The notes: a model not told the origin generated them from the letters alone. Numbered from the stretch's first letter, positions 48,301-60,900 are shown. The stretch: DNA of 64,000 nucleotides from Pleurodeles waltl (GCF_031143425.1 NC_090438.1:778607138-778671137); one strand, 5' to 3'. Program-made: numbers and translations.

Positions 48301-50512
48301 ATTGTCTTTAATGAAATTGATGTCGAGTATGAGGTCAATTTGATTATAAATCAGTCAGCAAGCTCAAATTATGTAGATTATTCAGAAAAGCATAAAGACA
48401 GCTACAATTACATCAAACCCAGTTTCAAGCAAATGTGATTTTATTGATTTGAATGAGCCAAGTAACACTAAAGCGGCAATTCAGACCCCACGTAAATTTA
48501 TAAATTATGGAAGACAACTCAATCACTAGTGAGCACCATCAAGCAGTGTCGCTGTCCCCTACGATAACACATAACTGATGATGAGGCCATTTTATTTAAT
48601 CTCCTCCACACTCGGGGTTAACAGACCCAAACCCGGAGCTCTCATATGTTAGCAAACTTCTCGGCTCTGACCAAAGGCCCAGAGACTGACCCAGAGGTTC
48701 GGTCCGGGAGCACACATTCATCATGGCCATAGACATTAAGTTGGACAGACTTAAGAGCTTATTTGGTGCTCAGAATGAAATCAGAAGGCCAAAAGCGCAT
48801 TGCTCTTATGACCCCGTTAATGACAAGCTATCTTATCTTCTATAAGTAATACAATCTGTTATACTTGACATAAAAGGGGAAATAGTGGCAATTGGAGGGT
48901 CAAAAAAATCAAAGAATGGATCTTCAAGTGCATAAACAAACCCACCCATCATGAACCAACCCACATTCATTGAATGAGTTGCACCCTTAAAGGAAGCTGA
49001 CCCTACAAATTATGCTGGGGCCCACTGACATAGAGAATACTTAAAACACTTCAGTAAAAGACAACACTGTGAAATCTAGGCGCAACCAATATCCTCCACC
49101 TGGAGGTATTAAATTATCCAAGAAAAATAAGAAAAGGTTGAAAAAGCTAAGCAAAAAAACAAATTGTGTACTATATTCGAAAACAAAGCTCCTCAAATTC
49201 AAATCTAAGGCCATTATCTTTGAAGAAGCCAACTATAGTAATGACTTTTCACAAGCGCTGCTACTTTGGTTGTTTCAGTGATAGCCAGTTGAAAACTACC
49301 AGTGAGTCAGGCAGCTCAGGACTTTACTCTTGAATCGCTCGAAATTACAGATCATAGCATTAACTATACAGTTAAGTGTTAAGGAAAACATGATACTGAA
49401 CGTGACAAAGGCTGTTGTATCACCAGCATTTCTAAAATCAGATCCAAAAGTCTGCTTTACACTCTAAGGGGGCAAAAACTGTGCCTGGCTGATATCAACA
49501 TAAAACCAGGTCAAGAAACAAAAGCCCATAACGTATTGAAGAGGGACAACATTAGCCACCAGTTCCATATAAAGCAATCAGCCCCCCATGCTGTAAAAAT
49601 ATCAGGAAATCAGGGAGAAAAACACAAGGGAAACCTTCAAGAGGAGGTAGGAGGAGAGCCAGCATTACTGTCTCTAACATGACAGACTCTTGATTTCCTT
49701 TAAAGTTAACAGCATTACCAAGGCTCACCAGAATACAGATCATGACCAGCGAAAATCTGCAAACGGTGGGGACTTCAACTTTATTAGCAGGGATCAATAC
49801 TTTCTATCAGAGAAATTAGGGCCCGATCAGGAACATTCACTGATAAACACGGATACTAGTCCCTACAGGTCAGAGATGCTTGCAAGTAATTTGCCACAGC
49901 CGGTACTAAAAATAAATACATTCAATTCAGAACAGCAACTTATAGCACAAGAAATCTATAAGGATGGCAAAATCAAATTCACTCTGTATCCTGAATACCA
50001 ATCTTGAGGCAGAGATGATATTTCAAACAGAGGTAACATTAAACTCTGTAAACCCCTGCCAAGCCTCAGTAACCTTGATACCAAAGCAATTGTGTTAATA
50101 GCCTTCAAACCACCATGTTGCAGAGAAATTAATGAGCAAACAGAGGTAACATTTGCCAGCAATGTGTTAGATAAGCATCCAGAACAGTTAGCCCAACGGG
50201 ACACTAGAATAACTCACTAAAACAGACGGAATATTCAGCTGTTTTTAAAGCGTGGGACACCCAGACAAATACGAATTTAAAATCTAGTAGAGACTCTCAA
50301 GGGAATGTTAAAACACCCTCTTCATTTTTGCAAAGAGCTTAGTGATCAGCAGAACATTGTCCAATTGCTCAAAACCACCTAACAATTTGTAACAACTCAA
50401 CTTAATGATGAAAGGGTACCCACAATTCACCAGCAATTGAATGAAAACTGATCCTGGCTACCATCAACTCTTCAACACCAATCTTAATGTTAGGGACATT
50501 CTTCTAAGCATG
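48301..50512. other. Unassigned; possible LINE ORF1 remains
   Basis: No firm gene. A Lys-rich 70-codon plus frame (49069-49281) and a 105-codon frame (49690-50007) lie upstream of an endonuclease-like relic and could be decayed ORF1, but no domain is recognisable. Confidence 0.25.
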
Positions 50513-50880
50513 CAGTTATCTATGTGCTCGTGGAATGTTGGAGCGTTGATGACACTAAACTCAAATCCTGGTATGATCAACCACTTAACCATACATGAAA
50601 TCACGTTTACAAGAAACATGGTCATTAACGTCAACCCCCACCTCCAGACTACAGTGAATTGTTTTCATCTAGTCATGACATTTTAACAGGGAGCCCACCC
50701 TTCTGGTGGTGTGGCAATTTATATTTATAACTCAGTTATTTCCTTTGTCTCCATTATTCATTAAAGAGCGAAGATATGCATTTAGTAAACCTTGATCCAG
50801 GTTTACACAGCCATCAAGAAACCATGTCCATAATAATAGGTATAATATTAAAAAACATCAAACGTTCAAAGATAAGTATT
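50513..50880 (+). pseudogene. LINE endonuclease relic
   Basis: The frame from 50513 reads CSWNVGALMTL and NHLTIHEITFTRN. It is followed after a stop by PSGGVAIYIYNSV. This resembles the start of non-LTR endonucleases (WNV-x-GL, HEI-x-LQET, RPSGGVAI). The catalytic Glu motif is eroded. It may belong with the RT relic at 53.5-54.06 kb on the same strand, with about 2.5 kb of other repeats between. Confidence 0.4.
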
Positions 50881-53499
50881 TCCAAATCCAGTAGGTTGAG
50901 CCTTTGCAAGATCTATTGGCTTTGTTAGTGTTGTTTTTTTTATTAACCATGTTGCAGAGCAGCGCAGGTCACGAGGCTGTACATCAACAAACAGACAGTG
51001 AGAGTAGAGAGGGGGAGGGTGTTAAACAATGGACAGCAGGCAGAGGACGGGCTGGGGGAACAGACAGCGGGAGTAGAGTTGGAGAGTGTTAAACAATGGA
51101 CTGCCGAAACATGCACTCTATAAGATTGCCTGTTAAAAAGTAAAAATAGAGTACCTGGACTAGCCTGTGGCCAGTGGAAGGACAATGGCTGAAGACAGGA
51201 GGCTGTACTTGGTCCATGTTCCAAAGCAGCGACAAACACAAAGACCCAGGGTAAAGCCAGAGGCGAGGAGGGGGCGCTGATCAGTAAGAAGCAAGGGATT
51301 GAGAGTGATGTTGAAGCCAAACAATGGTAAGTAACCTAAACATATTCACAGCAATCAAACAAGTTAACAGCATTATTCATGTGACCTTGGGATCTTGGAT
51401 GCTCCTGACAGTTTCAGAAATCATCTGCATTGTTTTCACCTTGTGTACTATACTGTGAAGTCTATAACAGCTTTAGATACATTTTGTCGAATTTCTGTTG
51501 TGTTCCCTCCTTCATTTCTTTAGACAATATAGGATTCCAGGGTTAGATTGTGCTTTCTATCTTTTATGTTATGAATCTCTTTCAACTGTATGCGGTCTGC
51601 TACTACAAGTTAAGAGATGTTTGGAGAAGAGCCTGTATTGTTGCGTGATGTGCTGCATTAGCAGGGTATTGGGTGTGGTGGACTTTTTAAGCATAGTGAG
51701 TTACAGCCCTAGACAGGCTGCGTGCAAAGTCAGGAGCTCAGGCTGGCCTTGGTCTGCTGAACTTGACAATCCGGTGCTAATGACAGATGGGTTTCTCCCA
51801 AGCGGCCATCAGCTTTGTGAATGAGGCCAAGAGACCGTCCAGACCCGACTTTATCCTGTCCATAGGTGCCTGCAGACAAGAAAGGCTTTGGCTGGGCCTT
51901 CACTAGAGGCAGCCACTGTATCACTGTCTTTATATATGCAAGTCAAACTCTGATTTATAGTGTTTGCTATACCATGTAAACTTTAATGAAGTTACATGTT
52001 TTTGGGTACCATCTACAAATGATGAAACCTGCTTCAGCTTCAGATAACAAAAGTTAAAACATGTTCAACCAGTATCAAATTCTAAATCTTAAAAAGTAAT
52101 GTAATAGTCAACAGTCCATGGATGAAGAATAACACTAAGTCGACAAAGCGTCATCACTTTAATGTCCTCTGTAAGAGCGAGCTGCTGTGTAACATGTCTT
52201 AAAGTGCTATGACTGCTATGACATGGCCAGCATTGACTGCATTATAGCGCATCTTTTTCCTTTAAGTCATGTTAATCAGCAGCCCATGTTGCTGTGCATT
52301 ATGTCTTAAAACAGCATAGAGGGGTTAGGGAGGGCCTGATACACAAGGGAGGAGGGCTGGGGGTGGGTTAGAAACAACGGCTATTGGAGGTGGGAAATGA
52401 ACACAAGGGAGGTGTGGGATGCAACAGCAGGAGGTGGGAGGGAGTACCAACTATGGACAGTGGAACAAGGGTGTCTGGTGGTTGTAGGGAAAGCAACACC
52501 AGGGAGTGGGAGGAGGGCAGGACATGGACTGCAGAGACCAGCAGACTTCAAGAGTGCATGTCCAAAAGTTAAAAAAATAAAATAAAAAAAAAGTACCTTC
52601 AGGATCACAGAAAGTTGCTCTCGGTCCAGCTGCATGGTAGACATGATACTGAGCTTGGGAGGAAACAGGAAGGGAAGGAGCAGGAAGCTGCTGACCAACA
52701 AGAATCAAGGAAACGAGAGTAACATGCAAGCCAACTAGTAGTAAAGAATGGTAAGTAAGAAGCGGGCTCTAAGCTCCTTTTAACTTTTTTTTTTTTTTTT
52801 TGGTTTACAAGAGGTTTTGCAAGGACAATGCATGCCCTTGCATGCACTGTTCAGACGAAACCTAAAAAAAGTCAAAACGTAATAAGTAACCATGATACAT
52901 TGATACATGCCAATAGACCCGATTCAGGCAGTAGACTCCCGATTTTTTAAACCAGAAAAATATCTCAATTTTGTTTGTATCCTGCCAGAAATTGCCTCTC
53001 CTTCAATAGAAGTCAATGGGAGAAAGACCTTCTCCTGATTATTTAATGTGTTTTTAAAATCTCCAAATTTCCTCTTCTAAAATGTTGGCATGTACCGAAC
53101 TTGAGCCAATGAAAAAGATAAGATGGAAAACAGTGAAATTAAATGTCCTAAAACATTTATTGAAATTCCTCCGAAAGGCAAATTTAACTACAGAAACTTT
53201 ATTATTTCACCCCAGTCCTGGACACATTTTACCACTATAATCTCAACGGAATTGAGCTACTGTGGTTCCTGCGTTCCAGCAGGACTGCCTGGATGCTTTA
53301 CCTTGATTTCAAGGAAAAGAAGTGAGTGACTTTAAGATAAAGCTACGATAACTTTTAAATGGCACAACAGTAACACTTTAATAAACAAGGCAATAAAATA
53401 AATGAATCACACTGTAGGAAAAACTCTGGGAAGAGAGTAGGTTAAGGGAGGAGAACCAATGGCTGTAGCATCAACTGCAGTTTGCTATCCTTATGAACA
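50881..53499. other. Repeat-rich spacer with two related GA-rich blocks
   Basis: Blocks at about 50985-51335 and 52325-52765 share caatggac-agcagg units, an A-rich centre followed by gtacct, and an aatggtaagtaa end, and seem to be diverged copies. The rest is unassigned. A poly-T run lies at about 52785-52801. Confidence 0.4.
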
Positions 53500-54060
53500 T
53501 CACTAGACCAAACAAGGCCCGAGAAGGGCCGTTCGTTATCTGCCACCTTTATAGGCCTTGATAACATCACAATTACGTTTTTGGCAAAATTGTCAAAATA
53601 GGACATAAAACGATCCTTGTTATGAGCCATGAGTCTTACACTGACACCTGGGTAGAAGTAAGATTAACATTGCAGCGGCTAGATCAGAAAGTCTATACCA
53701 ATAAAGGTTAGAAACCAGTCTGTCGCTGAGTCCCTCTTTTGTTTAACCTCTACTTGACAGATATTGATAAAGCATTTCCTGCTGCAAGAGGCAACTTCCG
53801 GGCAGAAAATCAAAGTTTCACTGTATGCCTACGACACAGTCGTACTGGACCAACTGCCGATAGGCCTACAAGGATTGTTGAACGCATTGTCTGCATGGTC
53901 TAACGCTATTGGAATCAGAATAAACTCATCAAAACCTCAAACATTCAAAGATACGTGTCTTGGGCCTGAAAACCGACAAAAAGGCCTGCTAGCCATCAAA
54001 TAAAATCGATTGAGAAACAACTATAAGTATTTAGTTCAGTCAGCCCATTTGAATGTATTG
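53500..54060 (+). pseudogene. Non-LTR reverse transcriptase relic
   Basis: Shifting plus frames read SYTDTWVEVRL, then VPLLFNLYLTDID, then SLYAYDTVVLD and GLQGLLNALSAWSNAIGIRI. These are the RT motifs LY-x-x-TW, QGC-x-LAPLLFNLY-x-ND, YADDTVLL (here YAYDTVVL) and GLQ-x-LL-x-x-L-x-W...IN-x-x-K. The first Asp of the catalytic pair is Tyr. Stops and a frame change lie before the YADD box. Clade unresolved. Confidence 0.6.
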
Positions 54061-54599
54061 TAGAATATAGCAGTGTCTTTCTCTGACTTACGAATATCAA
54101 GGTCCTGCACAAGGTTCTAGGACGAGAATGGTAAAGTTTAGAAACAAACACAGCATGATTTCTGAAATATAAAACTCCGGCATCGGTGAGCGGAATAGAC
54201 CTGCTTCTTATGAATATGTGACGACAGATGACTCCAAATTGCTAAACAGCCAATATTATATATTTGTATATGCAGAGTACAGCAAAAGCCTGACAGTAGT
54301 AAAGTAAATGTGCTAAATAACAAAAAGGCCCTGAGTGGCCCAGACAGCTGCTTATTTGCGTCTGTCCTAAACTGGCCCAAACGGGGAACACCCACGCCTT
54401 TGTTGGCCCAAAACTGGCCCAAACAGGTAACGCCCTTGTCTATGTCTACTTGGGTGGAGGAACGCCCTGAGCAATTCAGTGAAGTAGTGCTGATTCTGGA
54501 AAGTGCAGTGATGTCACTTTCTGTTGCAAAGGATGCTGGGTAGTTAGGTCTGGTTTTGCCTAGCTTCTTCTTTATTAGATGGTTCTAATACACTATGCC
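54061..54599. other. Unassigned
   Basis: The only structure seen is a short direct repeat, aaactggcccaaac, at about 54369 and 54411. Confidence 0.35.
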
Positions 54600-55010
54600 T
54601 TGTAAGCTGTATTTAATGAGCTGTTTTTTGCGAGGGGACATTTGAGCTGTTCTGTGTGGGAGCCAAGTAGTGAATTGTGCTTTTTGGGTGTTCAGGTAAT
54701 AGCCTACGCTGTATAGAGAACACAAAAATAAGCTTTGCTTTGTTGGGGCCGTAGTGATCTATGCTTTACCAGGGGCAATTAATGACCGAAGGTTGGTGAA
54801 GCGCAGTTACTTAGCTATGTGTTGCGGGTTCAGTTATTGAACTGTGTTTTGCCGCTCATTAATTAGATATGCTATATACAGAACCTTTATGATTTGTGCT
54901 ATTCTGCATCTGCCAATGGGCTGAACTTTGCAGGCCAATTACAGAGTTGTGCTTTGTGGAGTCCATATAATAGCATTGCTCTAAGACAGTTAATGATCTG
55001 ATCGCCAAAG
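54600..55010 (+). repeat. Degenerate tandem repeat, family A, copy 2
   Basis: Variants of tttaatgagctgtgctttgcg recur through about 400 bases (for example near 54613, 54675, 54840 and 54945). The motif and orientation are shared with 45755-46075. Confidence 0.55.
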
Positions 55011-55542
55011 CGCAGTCGTTCACGCTATTAATATGTGTAAACCATGTTAGTACACCCTGAATGGTAATTTCATGTGTCGAGATAAACCTTTGTGGTGATT
55101 GTCTCTGTTTTCTCTTCCAGCATTTGTATTCATAAGTCTACCGAGGGTGGGTGGGGTGAAAAGTTCTCTTGTTAAACACATGTTGACGTTAAGAATCCCT
55201 GTGTAATATAACCTTTCTCTAATTATCTTATTGGTCTAGTTGTGAACGCCCTAGTCCTGTGTAATACAAAAATCAAATTCCTATTCTGCTGTAATAAATT
55301 ATTTAAGTTAAGTTGATACCCCAATGCCTGCTGCTAGAGCGAGCAGTAATTGTGAAAATTAGTTTCTTACGTTGAATGCTTTGTTTGATAATTTAAAATC
55401 ATTACAATTAAAATGTACAAATAATTCATTAGACAGCACATCCATCCACCTCCTTCAAAAAGATCAATATAAATACACATGTAGTTGTGATAAATACATG
55501 GTTCATACAACCCCTGCACCAAGAGGCCATAGCCAAGTAATT
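55011..55542. other. Unassigned
   Basis: AT-rich sequence with no gene or repeat recognised. Confidence 0.3.
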
Positions 55543-55676
55543 GATTGATCTAATTATTTGTCATGCGCCTGCGTATAGGATTCCAGCTCTGCTAGAAATA
55601 AAGTGATCTGATTAATCTAATTAACTATTTGGCCACTTTACGTATAATTCCTATCCAGCTAAAAATAAAGTGCAGA
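55543..55676. repeat. Two-unit tandem repeat, period 67 bp
   Basis: gattgatctaatta...aaataaagtg at 55543 is followed by gattaatctaatta...aaataaagtg at 55610. Ends match well and the middle is diverged. Confidence 0.65.
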
Positions 55677-56019
55677 TACAATTTAGTATTAGTCATTAAT
55701 GCTAAAAATGTGGATGTCCAAAGGGATAAATCTGATAAGGGTCAATTGTAAATAACTGTCCATGCCTAACCTGTGGCTGTAACCACCACTAGAGGTTCAT
55801 TTTATCCAAACCCTCTAACAATACTACTTGAATTTGACTTCGATCATATTTCTTATACTCAGTTCTCAGTTATTGCATAGGCCATAATTCCTGAAGAGGG
55901 TGGATTAGCTAATCCATGGGCTAGTAGCCGTTACTTAGGGAAGCTTGCAAACTACCAACAGGCCTACACAATTTAAGCTATTTCTCAGAGCAGTTCAGAG
56001 TGTAGGTGACTTTCGCTTT

Positions 56020-56640
56020 TATCCAGCTTTCCATCTACCATGTTTAAAATATTTAACTAATCTACTGATTAGTTGACAGCATGTGCCCTGCAGGCATTTT
56101 GGTAGCTTTGCTTATCCTGTCAAATGCCACGTTGTCCTCTAGATTGCATGCATATAATGCTGTGCTTTGTGATAGGGCACTTTCTGCCATTACATTTAAG
56201 CTAAGAAGTTATCAAATGTCTCTGAAACGTTTCTGATAGCCATCCATTCCTCAAGTTCTTTAAGGAGCATTTTAGCAAATAATTTTGCATATCTAACAAG
56301 CAGTGCAATTGTACTTTAGTTCTTTGGGCCATTAATGCTTCCCTTTTTATGAATAGGGTGAAGACTCTAACCCTTCCACGATTTTGGTATTATTGCTGTA
56401 CTTCAAGAACTTGTAAAAAGACGGGCCAATGATCTGGGCAAATTTTAGTATCTGATTAAAAGAGTGATATTGGAAACCCATTAGGGCCGGGTGCGCTATT
56501 GGATCTTAAAGATCTTAACATGTACTGGATTCTCTAATTGGTGATTAGTAACAGTGGAACAGTATCTCCTTTGAGATTTTAAACCTCCTCACTGCAATTG
56601 TCAATCTGCTTTATTTTGTGCAAGAGTCCTGGTGCCTCTT
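56020..56640 (-). pseudogene. Non-LTR reverse transcriptase relic
   Basis: Minus-strand frames give, from about 56490 down, APGPNGF-like residues. They then give INGPKN-stop-STIALLVRYAK, with LFAKMLLKELEEW next, and near 56120 EDNVAFDRI. These fit the RT N-terminal series APG-x-DGF, NYRPI-x-LL-x-x-x-K...LL-x-RL-x-x-W and the AFD motif. Several stops and frame changes. Clade unresolved. Confidence 0.55.
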
Positions 56641-56763
56641 CATCCTTTTGTCAGAGAGATTTAACTCTGGTAGCAGGCGGCTGATCGGCAGCTGAAGGGA
56701 GTCCAGAATCATAGTATAGAGTGGACAAATAAGATTTCTAGGAGGATGCTTCTATTGTGTTAT

Positions 56764-57000
56764 TGTAGGAAAGTGCCTCTTTGTATATGGACAACCCCCC
56801 CCCCCAACTTTTTGCCCCAGTGCTGATGTGTGTGACTCGGTTAGTGCAATGAAAGCCTTCTAACCAGGCCCCAGTGCCTGTGTTCTCTCCCTAGCTTAAG
56901 TCGACATGGTGATATTCCCTGATTGGCAAGACTTTACCCCCTTATAAGGCCCTAGTAGATGGTACCCAGGACATAGGTGGTAAGGGGATCCCCAGTACTG
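56764..57000 (+). repeat. Start of an abundant newt-type dispersed repeat
   Basis: The sequence opens tgtaggaaagtgcctctttg and keeps the blocks aactttttgcc, ctaaccaggccccagtg, ccttataaggccctagta and atggtaccca. From memory, this order belongs to a very common repeat of Pleurodeles-type newts. How far it runs beyond 57000 is unclear. No coding sequence is recognised. Confidence 0.4.
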
Positions 57001-58654
57001 CAGCATGAGTTTTTCCACCCTCGGTGAATCTCCCAAATTGCCGGTGGCGGGACTGCAATTGCAAACTGCCAGAGAGGTGAAAACTGCTCGAGTTCAACTG
57101 TCTCCTCTCCATGAGTGGCACAGTTCCTTGCGCTGCCTTCTGTGTATGTCAGACACTCCCAAGGAAGGCCTCTGCAACCCAGGAGGCAGGGTGCATTATA
57201 TCTAAGATGCAGACATATAAGCACAAACTTCTGTGTCTCTATAGCGTCCTTCCCAATAAGGTACACGAGTGCAGGCTGGTCATTAGGATCACATGGGAGT
57301 TAGGCCTGGGCAGACCTGAGCGGTTGGCTACATTATGGTACTGGCTAGATATGTCGAGTTTGGTGTCAAACAACTTGCTTTCTCTCTCCCAACAGGAAAC
57401 TGCGTTCAAGGGATGGCTGGCCTGCACCCAGGTAGCATCCTAGAGGATGCCCACTTGTTAACTACCCTTCTTTGTATTCTTGCCGAGCAGCCCGTGTTTG
57501 TTTGTGGACTTGCTGCTACCAAGACAGTTTTCTGACCTCCTGCCAAGCAGCCTGCGTGCTCCCAGGAGTCAAAAAGAAAGGTTGAGGCAGGAAGGAGATC
57601 ACACCTCCCACCCCTCAGCCGGGCTAGTGGAAACAGCCATCAGGGCGGTGAGCTTCAATGGCTTCACTGCCTCCGATAGCCATCTATGCTATTCTCCAGT
57701 GGATGAAACAGCCCTCCACCTGCCCCTAAGCACGTATGCTCGTGGACATGCGGGAAATTAGGTATGCAGGACTGTGCACACCCCCAGCAGTCTGACCACA
57801 CCTTTAGGGTGAGCAGCTCTGTGTGCGCACTAAATTTTGATTTCTATCATCTTAGGAGCTGAAGAACAGAGGGCTCTGGGTAGCTAAAGGTGACCTGTCC
57901 CACCGGATGTGGTCACCTCAGAGGCGGTTTAGCTGTAGGAACTAGCTGCCCATTGGCCACTAGCCTCCACACCCCTAACTTCCCTAAATCTAGGACACCG
58001 AAATAAAGTTATTTATTGATTGATTGACACTCCTGACACCAAAACCTCAGATCTGATCGACCAGCTTTGAAGAAGGACCAAGAGGAGCTTTTCATTACCG
58101 ACAACCAAACTCTGCCAACTGCATCAAAGCAAAAGAGGGATACTCTGTTCCTGAGGCAACATACTAGGAACTGCGTGAACGACCCTCGCCCTTGGCTGAA
58201 ACTCATCTCTCCAGACCAGAGGGACCCCTGTGGAAGCCAGAAACACCTTCAGCCTCCCTTGGGCTAGTGGCACTAGTCCCCTGCAAAATGCAGGTAAACA
58301 CAACCGCACATTCCAAATCTTCACCGGCCATTGGGCCTGCCATGGGATCGTTGACAACCAGGTGGTCTAGTGTCTTCTGAGAGTTGTAGTCCAGCATGCC
58401 TCTAAGTGTCAGGCTGCTACACCGCACCCTCGTACCCCGGGAAGTTTGTAAAGGATTTCTGAACCCTTACCGCTGCCAAGGCATGTTGGTTGCCAGTCCA
58501 GTAACTAACCTCCACACTCAACGCTGCAGGTGCAGAGCACAGCCTACAGCCTGCATCTGACATCTGCAACCCAGTCCAAGCTGAGATTTTGCATCCCTTT
58601 TATCAGAGATGTTGTATAAGCTGTAAAATCAGCACCAGCGCGAGTCCTGTTCAG
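57001..58654. other. Unassigned, GC-richer segment
   Basis: Many short frames on both strands (up to 110 codons) without motifs. This may be the body of the repeat starting at 56764. A run attgattgattg lies near 58016, possibly a LINE 3' tail. Confidence 0.3.
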
Positions 58655-59010
58655 CACCACAGACAGCCAGGACAACTTTGCACCCGGACCCCATGGACCA
58701 GGTAAAAGTGAACTAACTGCTGTAGCCTGGTCCTAGGACCCACACAACTTTAACCCTGTAAGGGTTCCCCGCAGCTTGATCTCTAAGTGGTTGTTTGTCA
58801 AGAGGAGTTTCCCACTGTTTACTTCAGCGCAAATCCCTTTAGGCACCACAGACAGCCAGGTCCACTCTGCACCCAGACGCCATGGGCCAGGAAAAACTTA
58901 ACTGACTGTTGTGAGTTGGTCCTAGGGGACAGCACAACCGTAGACCAGTAAGGGTTCCATGCAACTCACTTTCTAAGTACGTATTTGCAACTGGTGATAT
59001 TTCTAGACTT
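58655..59010. repeat. Two-unit tandem duplication, period 189 bp
   Basis: caccacagacagccagg occurs at 58655 and 58844. Shared blocks follow in order: ctgcaccc, ccatgg-ccagg, ttggtcctagg, gtaagggttcc and tctaagt. The units are clearly diverged. Confidence 0.8.
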
Positions 59011-59287
59011 CAGTGCATTGTTTAAATGCCGGTTCTGCTGTGATTTCATATTGCTTCTAAAATCTATAACTCTGGTTATACTTATCCAGTTCAGTTTGTT
59101 TTGGTGTCTAAATTATTATAAAAAATAAGCTTTATTTTTTATGAATTGGTGTTGTATTTCTTTTGAGTCATGTCAGTTACTATAACTGGTGAATTTCAGA
59201 GGGTTTGTACATTTAAAATGGCCTGTTTTAACTGACTTTTTCACCTAACCAGAACATCACTTTAACCTTAGTTTTTTTGTGATTTTT

Positions 59288-59335
<48 letters not shown>

Positions 59336-60116
59336 ATAAAATAGTGTTATTCCAAAAACAACCCCCATGACGCGTTTTGGCTGCATTAAATGGCATATAT
59401 ATAACCAGTAGGTTATACATATATGAATATATTGTTCTATTGCTGTTCAAAATCCCTTTGGAAGAATGAACGGGGAAAACGTGTTTTGGGACCCACCTGT
59501 TTTCTCTTTTTGGGCATATATTCAGAATGTTAGCAGTCTAATTGCTCATTAGAATACTGTAAGCTGCTGATCATCAGGGAGTTAACTGACAGTCTGCTGC
59601 TGGTGTTGATAGTGCATGTTTCAGGCCACATGCCAGAGAAAGATATTTGAGAACTCACTTAAAACGTGCTAATTTTTCTTTCTACAGCACAAACTATAAT
59701 TTATGTGACACAATGAACCCCCTCATTTTGTTCCTTTCTAAATTAAATGTTTACCAGTGTGATATAATCAAGATGGCTTCAGGTGTGCCACACTTTAGAT
59801 ATAAGTAAGATTGTTAGCACTCTAGTTGATGTTTAGAACTCTCTGGGATGCTGCAGTAGAACTCAAGGGAATCATCTGATAGGTTGCTCCTTTCGGTAGT
59901 AGAACGGGAAGAATGGCAGAAAGGTAGCTCTTGGTCCAGAAGGCAGCATATTTGGTGTAAATCTGTTCAGTAGTTTTTGAGATATTAAAGGGAAATGAAA
60001 TATAGATATCTGGAGCCACAGATCCCAGAGATCTTGTGCTGAGACATGATTGGCTGTCATCACTTCAACCAGGAAGTGTTGGCAGTCCTTTTGTGACACT
60101 GCTTCAGCCGAGTCCC
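59011..60116. other. Unassigned, with a TA microsatellite
   Basis: A pure (AT)n tract spans 59291-59332. No gene or other repeat is recognised. Confidence 0.5.
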
Positions 60117-60547
60117 AAAAAAAAAAAAAAAAAAGGTACAGGGTATGGATACCCTAACCCCGAGCCTTGGTCATGGGGTCCCCGTGGGACCCCACCAGGG
60201 CAAAAAAGTATATATCTTTTTAATTTTTGAAAAACATCTGCGAATTCGTCTGCCGAAATTTAAAAAGAAAAACAAACGTTTAAAAAAACAAAAAACAAAC
60301 ACGCTCTCCTGCACCTGTTGTTTTAATAGACCCCGCCTGGGCCAGATTCCGGGGCATTGCGGGTATTAAAAAAAAAAAATGGAAGGGGTGCACCCCTCCA
60401 AGTGCTGCTTCTGCCCTGGGAACCACCACCTTCCCGGGCCTGAAGTTAATTACAAACATAATAGGAGGGGCCGTGCAGACTTCCCGCTGGCCTTGGGGAC
60501 CACCTCCTTCCCGGGGCAAATACAGTATCACTGCTTTGTATGGGCGG
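60117..60547. repeat. Poly-A-punctuated repeat with internal duplication
   Basis: Poly-A at 60117-60134 and 60368-60379. Two related segments, at about 60405-60445 and 60490-60525, share ggaccacc-ccttcccgggg-type blocks, a two-unit tandem of about 85 bp. Confidence 0.45.
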
Positions 60548-60900
60548 TCAATCCCATTGTGTGTGTGCCTGCTGCCAGCCGCCTGCCTGTCCATCCTTCT
60601 CTTTGCTTTCACAGAGGACAGCAGTTGCTTGCCTGACCCTCATTCTCGCCACTTTCCCTGGGCTCTCAGCCCTGTTTTGTGCATGCCTGCTGCCTTCCTG
60701 TCCCTCCTTCTCCGCTTTCCCAGGTCTCAACCCCATTGTGTGCGTGCCTGCCTGTCCCTCCTTCTCACCACTTTTTCCGGGCTGTCAGCCCCTTTGTGTG
60801 CATGCCTCTTGCCTATCCCTCCTTCTCAATGCTTTCGCTGTACTCTCAGCCCCGTTTTATGCGTGCCTGCTAATTGACTTTCCTTCCTTCTCACTGCTGC
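60548..60900. repeat. Minisatellite, period about 60 bp
   Basis: Units begin with tctcagcccc-ttttgtgc-type phrases at about 60549, 60664, 60724, 60783 and 60844. Each contains gcctgc...cctgtccctccttctc. The regular spacing of 59-62 bases over the last four units supports a tandem array. Long frames across it are repeat artefacts. Confidence 0.75.

Noticed and set aside
49069..49281. Lys-rich frame as LINE ORF1
   Set aside because: Only basic composition supports it. There is no coiled coil, zinc finger or RRM.
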